NCBI GenBank assembly: GCA_947625375.1
Contig: CANQOC010000011.1
Location: 24,327-88,326, forward strand
Source: an uncultured Clostridia bacterium
GTDB lineage: Bacteria; Bacillota; Clostridia; Oscillospirales; Ruminococcaceae
Reading direction: 5' to 3'
DNA: 64,000 nucleotides
Of this stretch, positions 16,025-24,295 are shown one piece after another (the stretch's first letter is position 1; the number at the start of each line of letters is the position of its first letter). A program made the position numbers and the translations under genes. Below the pieces are notes generated by a model. It saw only the letters and a program-made list of their open reading frames with translations. It did no database searches and had not been told where the DNA came from.

Positions 16025-16893
16025 TTCTTGGCACCTCCCGCCGGCTTTTCGCCGTTTTTGTCGGACTTATCCGACTTTGAGGACTTGTGTCCCTCCGAGC
16101 CGTAGCCATAGCCGTAACCGTAGCCGTATCCGTAGCCATAGCCGTGCTTCTTCTTTTTGCCGCCCTCATAGTAGACCTTGGTGAGCGTTACGAGTCCGCA
16201 GCGGTTCTCGATGTCCTCAGAGGTCTTGATGGTGGTATCCATTACGGCAATGAAGACGATAACTCCGGCGGCAAGAACGGCGCCGAGCACAAAGGCGATT
16301 ACGACCGTTTTTGTGAGGCTCGGGAACGAAGGATTCTCGGGTGCGATGGCATCGTCATAGATGCTCGGAACCGAGATATCCATTATCGTCGCAAGCTTGT
16401 CCACAGCGTAATAGGTAAGATTGTTCGCGATTTCGCGGGCAAGATAGGGGTCGGCGTCGGTGACGGTAATCTTTATGATGTGCGTGTCGGTCGGGTTGGT
16501 GACCTCGACGTTTTCATAAAGCTCCTGATAGTTATAGGGAAGGTCCATCATGTCGATAACCGCCTCGATGATGGTGCGGCTCTTGATGATTTCGGAATAG
16601 TCCGCCGCGATGTTGCTCGCAAGGTTCAGGTCCGCCATCTCGAGAAGAGCGTTGCTTCCGCTCGTCGATACGAGATAGGTGGATGTCGTAGCGGTGTACA
16701 GCGGAGTGATGAAGAACTGTACTACGATTCCGGCGCCGAGCGCGAACACGAGCGCGACAGCGATGATGATGAGTATGTGGCGCCTCAGTGCGTTGAACAG
16801 AAGCAGAAGGTCAATCTCCTGTGTCTCCTCGACGGCACCGGCGGCTGTGCGCTTTGTAAGAGCGGCGTCGGTCTGAATCTGATTACTTTCCAT
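16021..16893 (-). CDS. Wzz/CapA-type chain-length and kinase-modulator protein with Gly-Tyr repeat tail
   Basis: This is a 290-residue protein with two membrane segments (about residues 38-60 and 193-214) enclosing an extracellular Wzz domain (IVVQFFITPLYTATTSTYLV, KSRTIIEAVIDMM). The cytoplasmic tail after SEDIENRCGLVTLTKVYY normally activates the BY-kinase. Here it continues with KKKKHG, seven Gly-Tyr units, and a Ser/Lys/Asp-rich end. The Gly-Tyr run is unusual and could be a phosphorylation target or a low-complexity binding tail. The DNA behind it (about 16096-16146) is a six-base microsatellite with synonymous drift. Confidence 0.9.
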   Translation of the reverse strand: MESNQIQTDAALTKRTAAGAVEETQEIDLLLLFNALRRHILIIIAVALVFALGAGIVVQFFITPLYTATTSTYLVSTSGSNALLEMADLNLASNIAADYSEIIKSRTIIEAVIDMMDLPYNYQELYENVEVTNPTDTHIIKITVTDADPYLAREIANNLTYYAVDKLATIMDISVPSIYDDAIAPENPSFPSLTKTVVIAFVLGAVLAAGVIVFIAVMDTTIKTSEDIENRCGLVTLTKVYYEGGKKKKHGYGYGYGYGYGYGYGSEGHKSSKSDKSDKNGEKPAGGAKK

Positions 16894-16983
16894 GTTTACC
16901 TCAAAAATGTTTACTTATTGAAATCAGCAAGCCGAAGGACTTGCTGATTCCGTCAGTTGTTTTGTTTTCAGAGTCGAGAAAGA

Positions 16984-17679
16984 TTATCTCTTCTTGGAGA
17001 CAACGATAGCAGCTGCAGCAACCATCATAGGAACGACTGCGAGGGCAATGCCGGTAACAGGGTTCTTTTCGGGTTCTTCAGCAGGAGCCGCGTCAGCGCC
17101 GTCGTCGACAGTCATGTCGTCGCCTTCAGCGGGATCTTCTTCGGTGTCGCCCTGCTCAGCAGGAACGTCAACATTTACAGCGGTGTAGTTGTTGACGATT
17201 GCGAAGTAGTGCCAAGCCTTGATGGTCTCAGCGTCAGCAGTGAAGACAACACGGTTGCCGTAAACCTCGAGGTTAGCGCCGTCGAGAACTTCCCATTCAT
17301 CGCGAACGAGGACAACAGCAGTCTCGGGGTCGGTGTTAGGAGCATACATCTCGATTTCAACAGGACCGGTAACGCCGGCAGGAAGGTCGATGTAAGCAAC
17401 GCCGGTTGCGTCATAAGCAGCAACTTCGCCGAAAACAGGGCCGCTGGTGACCTGAGAGAAGGTTGCGCCGTTGACGAGCGAACCGTTGATGGTCAGGTAA
17501 GCGGTTTCCTTAGCGGCAACGCTGGAAAGACCGGCAGAGGACGGAGTATGGACACCAGGAAGGACTCCACCAAAAGAATTCTCCGGAGGAACAGCAGGAC
17601 TGCTGTCCTTAGCGGAGGCTACAACTCCGAGAGAAAGGACCAGGCTAAGAGCCAGAACGATTGCAAGAATTTTCTTCAT
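16984..17679 (-). CDS. Secreted surface protein with NPxTG sorting-type C-terminus
   Basis: The 231-residue product has an N-terminal signal peptide (MKKILAIVLALSLVLSLGVV, cleavage probably after ASA) and a C-terminal sorting signal: EKNPVTG, a hydrophobic stretch, then a basic end SKKR. NPxTG is a known variant of the sortase LPxTG motif in clostridia, so it is likely cell-wall attached. The middle region is beta-rich with a Glu/Asp/Pro linker before the sorting motif; no enzymatic domain is seen. It has its own promoter at 17791-17820. Position among polysaccharide control genes suggests a surface-layer role, which is inference. Confidence 0.75.
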   Translation of the reverse strand: MKKILAIVLALSLVLSLGVVASAKDSSPAVPPENSFGGVLPGVHTPSSAGLSSVAAKETAYLTINGSLVNGATFSQVTSGPVFGEVAAYDATGVAYIDLPAGVTGPVEIEMYAPNTDPETAVVLVRDEWEVLDGANLEVYGNRVVFTADAETIKAWHYFAIVNNYTAVNVDVPAEQGDTEEDPAEGDDMTVDDGADAAPAEEPEKNPVTGIALAVVPMMVAAAAIVVSKKR

Positions 17680-17790
17680 GAGTAATTCCCCACTTTCATT
17701 TACATAATTTTTAAAATTCTTCGAGCCTTTACGGCGCCCGAACCGTGAAATTCATTTGGTGCAGAAGCACCCCGAATTGAATTCGTGTTT

Positions 17791-17820
17791 ATGATACACC
17801 CATCGGGGGTCGGATGTCAA
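17791..17820 (-). promoter_or_regulatory. Promoter of the NPxTG surface protein gene
   Basis: On the minus strand TTGACA and TATCAT are separated by 18 bp. The leader to the ATG at 17679 is about 105 bases, long enough for regulation; no riboswitch was recognised in it. Confidence 0.7.
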
Positions 17821-17880
17821 GCACTTCAACGAAATTTCCTATAATTTCGTCAATATGAATAAAAAATCGCGTCCAAGTTT

Positions 17881-18624
17881 TTATACCATGTTCAAAATGT
17901 TCATGGGCCTGTGGATAAATAAGGCATATGCCGCCTTGTCGCCGAACTTTTCCGAGACATAGGAAAAACATTCCCTGAGATTGGGCTCGCCGCGCTCGCG
18001 GCTGTGCCTGTCGTCGGCGACGACATCGATTGCGCCCTGCTCGACGAGCTTCGAGATGAGCTTCCGCTTCGGGGACGAAAATGCTTCGGTGTTGATTTGG
18101 AGCTTTGCGCCGAGGCTCTTGAGCTCATAGATGTCGTCGATGTCAATAAGCTTGTCGTATCTCTCGATGTGTGCGACAAGCGGGACCTTTCCCGCCGACA
18201 GAAGCTTTACGACATACATTCTCATGTCGTCGTAAGAGGTCGTCGGGTGAAACTCGGTGAGGACGACCCTTGAATCGCCGAGCGGCTTGCAGCTTTTATC
18301 CCGCAGGCGTTCAATCGTGTCCGGGCGCATAAAGACCTCGTTTCCCAAAAACAGCTTCATGTCCGGGAGATTTTCCGAGACATACGCCCGCGCCTTCGCG
18401 AACGATTCGGCAATCTTATCCGGCTTCGGCGTAAACAGCGCCGGATTGAAGTGGGGCGTGAAACAAAGATACCTGACCCCGCAGGAATATTCAAGGCGAA
18501 TCAAATCGACCATCTGCTCGTCGTCGTGCGCTCCGTCGTCGACTCCGGCGAGGATATGACAGTGAAGGTCGACGAGACCCGCCGGCACCTCGACCGGCGC
18601 CTTCGGCTTTTTCCGCAACAGCAT
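17881..18624 (-). CDS. CpsB/CapC-family PHP tyrosine phosphatase
   Basis: This 247-residue metal-dependent PHP phosphatase is the partner that dephosphorylates CpsD-type kinases. Metal-site motifs are DLHCHILAGVDDGAHD at about residue 22, FTPHFNP, LGNEVFM, VLTEFHP, and HIERYD. The C-terminal DDRHSR is also conserved. It has its own promoter (18663-18691) and is separated from the kinase by the NPxTG gene on the same strand. Together with the LCP protein it completes a phosphorylation-controlled polysaccharide export set, although no glycosyltransferases are present here. Confidence 0.92.
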   Translation of the reverse strand: MLLRKKPKAPVEVPAGLVDLHCHILAGVDDGAHDDEQMVDLIRLEYSCGVRYLCFTPHFNPALFTPKPDKIAESFAKARAYVSENLPDMKLFLGNEVFMRPDTIERLRDKSCKPLGDSRVVLTEFHPTTSYDDMRMYVVKLLSAGKVPLVAHIERYDKLIDIDDIYELKSLGAKLQINTEAFSSPKRKLISKLVEQGAIDVVADDRHSRERGEPNLRECFSYVSEKFGDKAAYALFIHRPMNILNMV

Positions 18625-18662
18625 AATATACCCTTCCTTCGCTCAGTGATACATTATATAGT

Positions 18663-18691
18663 ATTATAACACCGCCGGAAAGAAAATGCAA
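18663..18691 (-). promoter_or_regulatory. Promoter of the CpsB-type phosphatase gene
   Basis: On the minus strand TTGCAT and TATAAT are 17 bp apart, with a TTTC start in the spacer and TGT before the -10. Confidence 0.75.
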
Positions 18692-18696
18692 GAGCG

Positions 18697-18802
18697 GATA
18701 GAGGACAGAAATGAGATTGTCAGAAATCAGATTTCCCAACCGCAAATATATAAATGAACCGCGTCCGAATTCTATCATCTAACCTCTATCCTCCAACTTC
18801 TA
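18697..18802. repeat. Family A hairpin repeat, copy 5 (twin of copy 6)
   Basis: The purine arm is GAGGACAGAAATGAGATTGTC and the pyrimidine arm CTATCATCTAACCTCTATCC; the middle (GCAAATATATAAATGAACCG) is shared only with copy 6 at 18867-18972. Confidence 0.8.
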
Positions 18803-18810
18803 CAAAAGGT

Positions 18811-18831
18811 GTCGCCTTCGGCGACGTTTTT
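18811..18831 (+). terminator. Small terminator-like hairpin between twin family A copies
   Basis: GTCGCC-TTC-GGCGAC is followed by GTTTTT. It lies between the divergent cpsB-type gene and metG, so no recognised rightward transcript ends here. It may stop leakage or belong to the repeat. Confidence 0.5.
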
Positions 18832-18866
18832 AAATTTTGCATAATGCGTGCGGAACGTACACCCAA

Positions 18867-18972
18867 TAGAGGACGGAAATGAGATTGTCAGAAATCAGAT
18901 TTATCTCTCGCAAATATATAAATGAACCGCGTCCGAATTCTATCATCTAACCTCTATCCTCCAATTTCTAAC
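18867..18972. repeat. Family A hairpin repeat, copy 6
   Basis: It is almost identical to copy 5, including the AT-rich middle, about 170 bp further on, in the same orientation. It ends 8 bases before the metG -35. Confidence 0.8.
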
Positions 18973-18980
18973 AATCCAGC

Positions 18981-19008
18981 TTGACAAATCACGAAAAACG
19001 GTTATAAT
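18981..19008 (+). promoter_or_regulatory. Promoter of metG
   Basis: A consensus TTGACA and TATAAT are 16 bp apart, 38 bp upstream of the ATG. There is no room for a T-box leader. Confidence 0.85.
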
Positions 19009-19045
19009 AAAAAGGTGCTGTAAAGCAAACGAAAGGAAGATGAAA

Positions 19046-21007
19046 ATGTCGGAAAAGCCTTATCTCATCACAACGGCGATAGCCTATGCCTCAAAGCTGC
19101 CTCATATCGGCAATATGTATGACCACGTCTGTGCGGACATGGTCGCAAGGACCAAGCGAATGCAGGGGTATGACGTTTTCTTCCTCACCGGAACCGACGA
19201 GCACGGCCTTAAAATCGAAGAGGAAGCGGAAAAACAGGGCATCACCCCGAAGCAGCACGTCGACAACATCTCGGCGGCAATCCGCGCCGAAATCGACGGC
19301 CTCGAGGTCAGCTACGATAAATTTATCCGCACTACCGACGGGGAGCACGAAAAGTGCCTCCAGAAAGTCTTTGACCGCCTCCACGAACAGGGCGACATTT
19401 ATAAAAGCGAATACGAGGGCTGGTACTGCCTCCCGTGTGAGAGTTTCTTTACAGAAGTACAGCTGAAGGACGGGCGCTGTCCCGAATGTGGCGCCGAGGT
19501 CAGAAAGACAAAGGAAGAGGCCTATTATTTCCGCCTCTCGAGGTATCAGAAGCAGCTCGAGGACTTCTTTGAACAGAATCCCGAGTTCATTCAGCCGAAG
19601 AGCCGCCGCAACGAGATGCTCAACAACTTCATCAAGCCGGGACTTCAGGACTTTTGTATCACCCGTTCGAGCTTCAAGTGGGGCGTTCCGGTCGACTTCG
19701 ACCCGAAGCACATCATCTATGTCTGGATTGACGCGCTCAACAACTACATCACCGCGCTCGGCTATGACCCCGAAAATCCTTCCGACACCTATAATAAATA
19801 CTGGGACAACTGCACCCACGTCATCGGGAAGGATATCCTCCGGTTCCACTCAATCTATTGGGTGGCATGGCTTATGGCGCTCGGCGCAAAGCTCCCGAAG
19901 AGGATTTTCGCGCACCCTTGGCTCCTGTTCGGCGAAGACAAGATGTCGAAATCGAAGGGCAACGTAATCTATGCCGGCGAGATGGTAAAGCGCTTCGGCT
20001 CCGACGCCGTCCGCTACTATATGCTCTCCGAAATGCCCTTTGCCGCCGACGGCTCAATCAGCTATGAGACATTTATCGACAGATACAACACCGACCTTGC
20101 CAACACCCTCGGAAACCTCGTCAACCGCACCGTCGCGATGGTCGGGAAATACTTTGACGGCGTTGTACCGATGCCGAAGGAGAAGACCGAGGTCGACCTC
20201 GACCTTGAGGCAAAGTGCACCGAAGCCGTAAAGAGGTTTGACGAGCACGTCGAGGCATTCCGCCTTGCCGATGCGGTTGAAGACGTAATCTCGCTCGCAA
20301 GGCGCGCGAATAAATACATCGACGAGACGACCCCTTGGGCGCTCGCCAAGGACGAGGCGCAGAAGGGCCGCCTTGGGACCGTCATCTATGAGCTTATCGA
20401 GGCGATAAGGTTCATCGGCGTCCTCTGCGGGCCGATTGTCCCCGAGACGTCCGGGAAGATTCTTTCACAGATTAACACCGATATCCGAAGCTATGAAACG
20501 CTTTCGGCGTTCGGAGGATATGTCGCCGGAACAAGAGTCGGCGAGGCTTCGCCGCTGTTCGCGCGAATCGACGGCGAAAAGATGCTCGGCGAGCTTATTG
20601 CCGAGATGGAAGCCGTCAAGGCAAAGGCGGCCGCCGAAGCAGCGGCGTCCGAGGAAAAGCCCGAGGTCGCGCCCGTCGCCCCCGAGGTCGATATCGACGA
20701 ATTCTTCAAGGTCGACCTGCGGGCGGGAAAGGTCGTCGAGTGTGAAAAGCTCCCGAAGTCGAACAAGCTTTTAAGGATTAAGCTTGACGACGGCTTCGGC
20801 GGAAGACAGGTTCTTTCAGGCATCGCAAAGTGGTACAGACCCGAGGACCTCATCGGCAAGACGGTGATGTTCGTCGCGAACCTCAAGCCGGCAAAGCTCG
20901 CCGGAGAGATGAGCGAGGGAATGATTTGCGCCGCCGACATGCCGGACGGCTCGGCAAAGGTCGTCTTCCTCGACCCGAACACCCCCGCCGGCGCGAAGAT
21001 AAGGTAG
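19046..21007 (+). CDS. metG: Methionine--tRNA ligase
   Basis: This is a 653-residue class I synthetase. The HIGH-type motif is in KLPHIGNMYDH at about residue 18, the KMSKS motif in DKMSKSKGN at about residue 300, and a zinc knuckle (CLPCESFF, then CPECGAE) at about 125-150. A C-terminal EMAP/Trbp111-like tRNA-binding domain (about 550-653, DEFFKVDLRAGKVVECE, ILSGIAKWY-type segment) follows an Ala/Glu-rich linker, as in the Bacillus form. The ATG at 19046 is 6 bases after AAAGGAAG; the ATG at 19040 touches that site. The next gene overlaps its stop codon by one base. Confidence 0.96.
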   Translation: MSEKPYLITTAIAYASKLPHIGNMYDHVCADMVARTKRMQGYDVFFLTGTDEHGLKIEEEAEKQGITPKQHVDNISAAIRAEIDGLEVSYDKFIRTTDGEHEKCLQKVFDRLHEQGDIYKSEYEGWYCLPCESFFTEVQLKDGRCPECGAEVRKTKEEAYYFRLSRYQKQLEDFFEQNPEFIQPKSRRNEMLNNFIKPGLQDFCITRSSFKWGVPVDFDPKHIIYVWIDALNNYITALGYDPENPSDTYNKYWDNCTHVIGKDILRFHSIYWVAWLMALGAKLPKRIFAHPWLLFGEDKMSKSKGNVIYAGEMVKRFGSDAVRYYMLSEMPFAADGSISYETFIDRYNTDLANTLGNLVNRTVAMVGKYFDGVVPMPKEKTEVDLDLEAKCTEAVKRFDEHVEAFRLADAVEDVISLARRANKYIDETTPWALAKDEAQKGRLGTVIYELIEAIRFIGVLCGPIVPETSGKILSQINTDIRSYETLSAFGGYVAGTRVGEASPLFARIDGEKMLGELIAEMEAVKAKAAAEAAASEEKPEVAPVAPEVDIDEFFKVDLRAGKVVECEKLPKSNKLLRIKLDDGFGGRQVLSGIAKWYRPEDLIGKTVMFVANLKPAKLAGEMSEGMICAADMPDGSAKVVFLDPNTPAGAKIR

Positions 21008-21555
21008 TGAAGCTTATCATCATAATCGGCGGCGGGGCATCGGGGAAAATGACGGTCGGGCAGGAGCTGTGTAAAATAACGGATTTGCGGCTTTTTCACA
21101 ACCACATGACCATCGACCTTGTGACGCAAATCTTCGGCAGGTACGACGCCGGGGCGATTGCGGGGCTTCGCCGGGTCATCTTTGAGGAATACGCGAAGAG
21201 CGGCAATTACGGACTTGTTTTTACCTATATCTGGGACTTTTCCTCCGAGAGCGACGGCGAATATATTCGCGGCGTTGCCGATATCTTTAAGAGAGCCGGC
21301 GGCGAGGTGTATCTTGTCGAGCTTGTCGCCGATTTTGAGGAGAGACTTCGGCGGAACCGCACCGAAAACCGACTGCTAAATAAGCCGGGCAAGCGCAATC
21401 TCGAATTTTCCGACGCGCTTTTGTATGACGAAAAAACCTACCGCGTCGAGAGTCTGCCCGGTGAAACGGGATTTGAGAATTACCTCAGAATCGACAACAC
21501 CGATATCCCGGCAGACGCCGCCGCAAGACTCATCAAAGAACATTTCAATCTGTAG
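21007..21555 (+). CDS. P-loop nucleotide kinase-like protein, unknown substrate
   Basis: The 182-residue protein starts at a GTG that shares its G with the metG stop (TAGTG). It begins KLIIIIGGGASGKMTVGQEL, a P-loop in which the usual Ser/Thr after GK is Met (GKM), followed by T. HNHMTIDLV and a basic lid-like segment (LRRNRTENRLLNKPGKR) fit small-molecule or nucleotide kinases of the AAA_18/shikimate kinase-like group. It is probably translationally coupled to metG. The substrate cannot be inferred. Confidence 0.75.
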   Translation: MKLIIIIGGGASGKMTVGQELCKITDLRLFHNHMTIDLVTQIFGRYDAGAIAGLRRVIFEEYAKSGNYGLVFTYIWDFSSESDGEYIRGVADIFKRAGGEVYLVELVADFEERLRRNRTENRLLNKPGKRNLEFSDALLYDEKTYRVESLPGETGFENYLRIDNTDIPADAAARLIKEHFNL

Positions 21556-21576
21556 AATTATAAGGTAAATTGACAT

Positions 21577-22101
21577 ATGGTATATTATTCTGACGAAAAA
21601 ATCACGGTTCGCGACATGTGCGACAGCGACCCGAAGGCTTTCGCGGAGGGCGAGCGCGCCCAAGGCTGGGACGCCGACGAGCAAAAGCTCAGGAGGCGCC
21701 TTGAAGAGCGCGCGGAGGGCAAGGCGGTCTGTCTTACCGCCGACTGGTGCGGCGAACCCGCGGGATATGTGAGCGTCTACCCGAATTATGAGCACGGCGC
21801 TTTTGCGGGGCGTCTGCCGATGATTGTCGACTTCGCGGTCCTCGAAAAATTCCGCAGAAAGGGCGTCGGCGGAAAGCTGATGGACGCCGCCGAGCGGATT
21901 GCCGGGGAATACGCGGACGAAGTCGGCCTCGGCGTCGGACTTAACCCGAGCTACGGCAGCGCCCAGCGAATGTACTGCAAGCGCGGGTATATCCCCGACG
22001 GAAGCGGCGTCTGGTACAAAAACCGGGTCTGCGGCGAGTACGAGGACTGCTGCAACGACGACGATTCAGTGTTGTATTTTTCCAAAAAGCTCCGGCATTG
22101 A
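21577..22101 (+). CDS. GNAT-family N-acetyltransferase
   Basis: This 174-residue protein has the GNAT core: motif A at about residues 85-105 (VDFAVLEKFRRKGVGGKLMD, with the RKGVGG acetyl-CoA pyrophosphate loop) and a C-terminal YGSAQRMYCKRGYIPDG segment (motif B). The target (protein, antibiotic or metabolite) is unknown. It follows the P-loop gene by 21 bp and probably shares the metG transcript. A tRNA-Arg gene starts 12 bp after its stop. Confidence 0.85.
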   Translation: MVYYSDEKITVRDMCDSDPKAFAEGERAQGWDADEQKLRRRLEERAEGKAVCLTADWCGEPAGYVSVYPNYEHGAFAGRLPMIVDFAVLEKFRRKGVGGKLMDAAERIAGEYADEVGLGVGLNPSYGSAQRMYCKRGYIPDGSGVWYKNRVCGEYEDCCNDDDSVLYFSKKLRH

Positions 22102-22113
22102 CCGCGAGCATAT

Positions 22114-22188
22114 CTGTCCGTAGCTCAGTGGATAGAGCAATGCGCTCCGACCGCATGCGCGCAGGTTCGATTCCTGTCGGACAGACCA
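22114..22188 (+). tRNA. tRNA-Arg (anticodon CCG)
   Basis: The acceptor stem CTGTCCG pairs with CGGACAG, followed by A and an encoded CCA. The D arm is GCTC/GAGC, the anticodon arm ATGCG-CTCCGAC-CGCAT gives anticodon CCG, and the T arm is GCAGG-TTCGATT-CCTGT. It is 75 bases with a 4-base variable loop. Confidence 0.96.
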
Positions 22189-22195
22189 TAAAAAA

Positions 22196-22223
22196 GCAGG
22201 GTACAAAGTACCCTGTCTTTTTT
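22196..22223 (+). terminator. Terminator of tRNA-Arg
   Basis: GCAGGGTAC-AAA-GTACCCTGT is followed by CTTTTTT, 8 bases after the tRNA. Confidence 0.92.
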
Positions 22224-22284
22224 ATGTCCGATAGGTTGAGAACCTACGATAAAGCGCTCCCGAAAAGGTATGACGTCGCTCATG

Positions 22285-22815
22285 TTTTATATGCCTGCTC
22301 AGGTTTCCTCCACGCCCCCTCCCCTTGAGGGGAGGGTCGGGATGGGGTGACTAAAGATAGCATGAGCGCAGCGAATTCCTTATAGAAAGATGCGGCGTGC
22401 TTCCGTTTTTTACAGCGCTACTAAGTTTCCTCCGTGCTCCCTCCCCTCGAGGGGAGGGCCGGGGTGGGGTGACCAAGATAGTATGAGCGTAGCGAATTCC
22501 TTATAACAAGGCAGTGCGTCAGCACGCAATTTTTCTAAAGCCTGCTAAAGTGTCCTCCACGCCCGGTACCACTCCCCTCGAGGGGAGTGGTCGCGCCGTT
22601 CACGAACGTGAACGGCCGGGTGTGGGGTGGAACCCCCTCTCTCTCACTGAGGGAGAGGGGGCAGGGGGTGTGGAAGAAAAAAGAGTATGTAATCGCAAAC
22701 TGACCCCGCCGTCAGGCGGCAATCCAAACATTGGCAACGCAAACCCCCTCCCATGTGGGAGGGGGATAGGGGGTGGGAGACTAAAATAGCATGAGCGCAG
22801 CGAATACCTTATAGC
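22285..22815. repeat. Mosaic palindromic repeat array 3
   Basis: The order is M2 (core near 22315, with one TTGA variant), M2 (near 22440), M4 (about 22555-22680: CACTCCCCTCGAGGGGAGTG, GCCGTTCACGAACGTGAACGGC, CCCCCTCTCTC/GAGAGGGGG) and M1 (about 22700-22800, preceded by CCGCCGTCAGGCGG). Each module ends in the ATAGCATGAGCG...GCGAATTCCTTAT linker. No gene is visible in the 22224-22890 gap. Confidence 0.88.
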
Positions 22816-22891
22816 AAGGCGGTGGTACGCAGAGCCTTTTAATTCCTCACAGCGAATTCCTTATTCCCGCCAGTGCACCGCCGCACCATGT

Positions 22892-22993
22892 CAGAATACA
22901 GACATCAGAAGTCAGAAATCAGAATTCTATCTTCTGTCATCTATCCTCTAATCTCTAACTTCTGCCATCTGACCTCTCACTTCTGCCCTCTAA
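22892..22993. repeat. Family A hairpin repeat, copy 7
   Basis: A purine arm (CAGACATCAGAAGTCAGAAA) pairs imperfectly with the pyrimidine arm (CTTCTGCCATCTGACCTCTC). The final TCTAAATGCCCC abuts the -35 of the peptidase gene, as copy 4 does for the YifB gene. Confidence 0.8.
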
Positions 22994-23000
22994 ATGCCCC

Positions 23001-23029
23001 TTGCGTTCCCCGCCGTTTTGCGCTATAAT
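23001..23029 (+). promoter_or_regulatory. Promoter of the M28 peptidase gene
   Basis: TTGCGT and TATAAT are 17 bp apart, with TCCCCGCCG at the start of the spacer. Confidence 0.7.
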
Positions 23030-23050
23030 ATCCAAAAAGGAGGTCACAGC

Positions 23051-24280
23051 ATGACACAGGATAACATTATGCGCTTATTCCGCGAGACGGCGTATGTCCG
23101 GACCGGAGGGAGCGCGGCGGAGCTTAGGGCGGCGGAGTATATCGCCGCGGAATGTCAGAAGCTCGGGGTCGGGGCGAAAATCGTGCCCTTCGAGGTCGAT
23201 ATGGCGAAGATAAAGCGCGCCGAGCTTTCGGTCAACGGGAAGAAGATTCCCTGTAAGGGCTATTTCCTCTGCGGGTCGGGGGAGGTCGAGGCCGAGATAT
23301 GTTATATCCCGAACACCGACGGCTTCTCGCTCGCTGAGTGCCGCGGAAAGATTGCGATGATTGACGGCTATCTCGGATATTGGGTCTATCACGATATCCT
23401 CGAAAACGGCGCCGTCGGCTTTATCACCTATGACGGCGACGCAAACTATGTCGACCGCGACATCGACCAGCGCGAGCTTCGGAGCTATGTCTCCGAGGGG
23501 AAGAAAATCCTCGGCGTGAACATCAACGTAAAGGACGCAATCGAAATCATAAACAACGGCGGCGGGGCCGCGAAAATCACCGTCGAGCAGGACGAGTTCA
23601 AGGGCGAAAGCCGCAACGTCGTCGCCGAAATAAAGGGGACGACCGACCGCGTCATCGTCTTCACGGCGCACTACGACTCGACCTCGCTGTCACAGGGCGC
23701 GTATGACAACATGTCCGGCTCGGTCGGAATCCTCGCGGCTCTGGAGCACTTTGCAAAGGCGAATCCCCGCCACACTCTGCGGTTCATCTGGTGCGGCTCG
23801 GAGGAGCGCGGTCTCTTGGGTTCAAAGGCATATACCGCCTCGCTCTCCGAGGAGGAGCTTTCGCGGATTGACCTCAACATCAACCTCGACATGATTGGCT
23901 CGGCGATGGGAAAATTCATCGCCTGCTGCACCTCCGAGGACAAGCTCGCCCACTATATCGAGTATATGGGAAAGGAAGTCGGCTTCGGGATATCCGCAAG
24001 CTGCGGGGTATATTCCTCCGACTCGACGCCGTTCGCCGACAAGGGTGTCCCGAGCCTCAGCTTTGCGCGGCTTGCGCCCCATAACACCGCGACAATCCAC
24101 AATTCCTACGACACCCTCGATGTAATCAGCGCGGAACAGATGATTAAGGACATCGGCTTTATAAACGCGTTTGCGGAGAGAATGGCGAACGCCGGCGTAT
24201 GCCCCGTCAACAGGGAGATGCCGGACGAAATGAAGAAAAAGCTCGACTATTACCTCTTCCGCGAGCGGGAGAAAAAGTGA
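23051..24280 (+). CDS. M28-family zinc aminopeptidase
   Basis: This is a 409-residue metallopeptidase with a protease-associated-like insertion (about residues 70-175) inside the M28 fold. Zinc ligands are visible in order: His in FTAHYDSTS, Asp in GAYDNMSG, the catalytic and ligand Glu pair in GSEERGLLG, Asp in NLDMIGS, and a late His in the APHNTATIHN segment. There is no signal peptide, so it is probably cytoplasmic and trims peptides for nutrition. The ATG at 23051 follows AAAGGAGG. It is followed by a gtrA-like gene 15 bp downstream. Confidence 0.9.
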   Translation: MTQDNIMRLFRETAYVRTGGSAAELRAAEYIAAECQKLGVGAKIVPFEVDMAKIKRAELSVNGKKIPCKGYFLCGSGEVEAEICYIPNTDGFSLAECRGKIAMIDGYLGYWVYHDILENGAVGFITYDGDANYVDRDIDQRELRSYVSEGKKILGVNINVKDAIEIINNGGGAAKITVEQDEFKGESRNVVAEIKGTTDRVIVFTAHYDSTSLSQGAYDNMSGSVGILAALEHFAKANPRHTLRFIWCGSEERGLLGSKAYTASLSEEELSRIDLNINLDMIGSAMGKFIACCTSEDKLAHYIEYMGKEVGFGISASCGVYSSDSTPFADKGVPSLSFARLAPHNTATIHNSYDTLDVISAEQMIKDIGFINAFAERMANAGVCPVNREMPDEMKKKLDYYLFREREKK

Positions 24281-24295
24281 TTCCGGAGGACGCGA

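Noticed and set aside
17680..17790. Riboswitch in the 105-base leader of the NPxTG protein gene
   Set aside because: No known aptamer consensus or terminator/antiterminator pair was recognised.
18840..18980. T-box leader for metG
   Set aside because: The promoter is only 38 bp from the start codon and no T-box sequence is present.
22285..22815. Possible CRISPR array from regularly repeated palindromes
   Set aside because: Module lengths and order are irregular, the sequences between cores are themselves repeated rather than unique spacers, and no cas gene is present.
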